Shown: positions 5,058 through 5,733 of the stretch, one piece after another
How the letters are laid out: each line of letters opens with the position of its first letter
Position numbering within the stretch: position 1 is the stretch's first letter
NCBI GenBank assembly: GCA_019236485.1
Contig: JAFAIY010000078.1
Span: 1 to 5,733 of the forward strand
DNA: 5,733 bases
DNA from: Comamonas sp.
GTDB lineage: Bacteria > Pseudomonadota > Gammaproteobacteria > Burkholderiales > Burkholderiaceae_C
Reading direction: 5' to 3'
Made by a program: the position numbers and the translations under genes
The notes under the pieces: model-generated
What the model saw: the letters and a program-made list of their open reading frames with translations, nothing else
What the model was told of the DNA's origin: nothing
Database searches by the model: none

Positions 5058-5733
5058 TCAGTAGGTACCGGGGTACAGGCCGCCGTCGGGCAGGATGTTC
5101 TGACCCGTCATATAACCGGCCTGGCGGCTGCAGAGGAAGGCGCAGATGGCACCGAATTCTTCGGCCGTCCCAAAGCGCTTGGCCGGGATCTGTGCGGCCT
5201 GGGCCTGGCGCACAGCATCCAGATGCTGACCGCTCTTGTTGGCCGCTGCCTGATGGGTAGCCACCAGGCGGTCGGTGTCGAACTTACCGGGCAGGATGTT
5301 GTTGATGGTCACGCCCTTGGCAGCAATGCCCGAGCGCGCCAGACCCGCGACAAAGCCCGTCAGGCCGCTGCGCGCGCCGTTGGACAGGCCCAGAATGTCG
5401 ATGGGCGCCTTGACCGCGCTGGAGGTGATATTGACGATGCGGCCAAAGCCGCGCTCGGCCATGCCGTCCACCGTGGCCTTGATCAGCTCGATGGGGGTCA
5501 GCATATTGGCATCCACGGCCTTGAGCCAGGCCTCACGATCCCAGGTACGGAAGTCGCCGGGAGGGGGACCACCGGCATTGGTCACGACGATGTCGTAGTC
5601 CTTGCCCGGTCCGCCCGCGGCCTCGAACACCGCCGTGCGGCCTTCGGGTGTGGTGATGTCGGCGGCCACGCCTATCACCGTGATCTGCGGCGCGATGGCC
5701 TGCAGCTTCTGCACGGCCAGCTGCAAGGCCTCG
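5058..5733 (-). CDS. Short-chain dehydrogenase/reductase, N-terminus beyond the window, SxxxR in place of YxxxK
   Basis: A cytoplasmic NAD(P)-dependent oxidoreductase of the SDR superfamily. The frame is open to the right edge, so the first Rossmann strand and Gly-rich cofactor motif lie outside; about 225 residues are visible. Seen in order (numbering from the TTG-encoded residue at 5724-5726): AADIT (21-25, the cofactor-proximal Asp), VVTNAGG (47-53, NAG motif), DANM (72-75, helix-4 Asn), IVNITSSA (97-104, catalytic-Ser region), then LGLSNGARSGLTGF (112-125) where the YxxxK pair is expected, and GVTINNILPGKFDT (138-151), equivalent to the usual VNxxxPG. The C-terminal YMTGQNILPDGG (205-216) matches the common SDR ending. 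S115 and R119 occupy the Tyr and Lys positions. This LSNGAR form belongs to a FabG-annotated SDR subgroup I recall from proteobacteria, so FabG-like reductase activity should not be assumed. A terminator follows 24 bp downstream. Confidence 0.9.
   Translation of the reverse strand, partial: EALQLAVQKLQAIAPQITVIGVAADITTPEGRTAVFEAAGGPGKDYDIVVTNAGGPPPGDFRTWDREAWLKAVDANMLTPIELIKATVDGMAERGFGRIVNITSSAVKAPIDILGLSNGARSGLTGFVAGLARSGIAAKGVTINNILPGKFDTDRLVATHQAAANKSGQHLDAVRQAQAAQIPAKRFGTAEEFGAICAFLCSRQAGYMTGQNILPDGGLYPGTY

Overview
The window is GC-rich DNA (roughly 60-65% G+C by eye) with tightly packed, mostly convergent or divergent single genes. The protein sequences look betaproteobacterial, most likely Burkholderiales/Comamonadaceae (Comamonas- or Delftia-like). 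This placement is an impression from protein style and codon use, not a search result.

Layout from left to right. (1) The 3' end of lspA (lipoprotein signal peptidase II, +) enters from the left edge and ends at 155, followed by a strong hairpin at 179-211. (2) A convergent gene of unknown function (215-967, -) encodes a two-TM membrane-anchored protein with a probable periplasmic domain. (3) A 212-bp divergent intergenic region (968-1179) holds an AT-rich stretch with TTCG repeats and a TCGCAC-N6-GTGCGA inverted repeat. (4) A Na+/phosphate cotransporter-family protein with a PhoU-like C-terminal domain (1180-2907, +). (5) A NUDIX hydrolase with a DUF4743-like N-terminal region (2925-3728, -) converges on it with only 17 bp between stop codons. 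(6) A 368-bp gene-poor region (3729-4096) contains the least ordinary feature of the window: a 230-bp segment bounded by perfect 19-bp inverted repeats (3757-3775 and 3968-3986) and packed with further palindromes. It looks like a MITE or other small non-coding repeat element. A possible 31-codon leader ORF follows, overlapping the next start codon by ATGA. (7) An EamA/DMT-family 10-TM transporter (4097-4996, +). (8) A terminator hairpin (5013-5033) with a U-tract on the minus strand. (9) A short-chain dehydrogenase/reductase (5058-5733, -) running off the right edge, in which the usual YxxxK catalytic pair reads SxxxR.

The genes do not form one pathway. Each stands alone or nearly so: lipoprotein maturation, an unknown envelope protein, inorganic anion/phosphate handling, nucleoside-diphosphate-type hydrolysis, drug/metabolite export, and an oxidoreductase. 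I see no defence system, CRISPR array, phage gene, tRNA or rRNA. The points most worth following are the 230-bp palindromic element, the SDR with non-canonical active-site residues, and the unknown membrane protein beside lspA.
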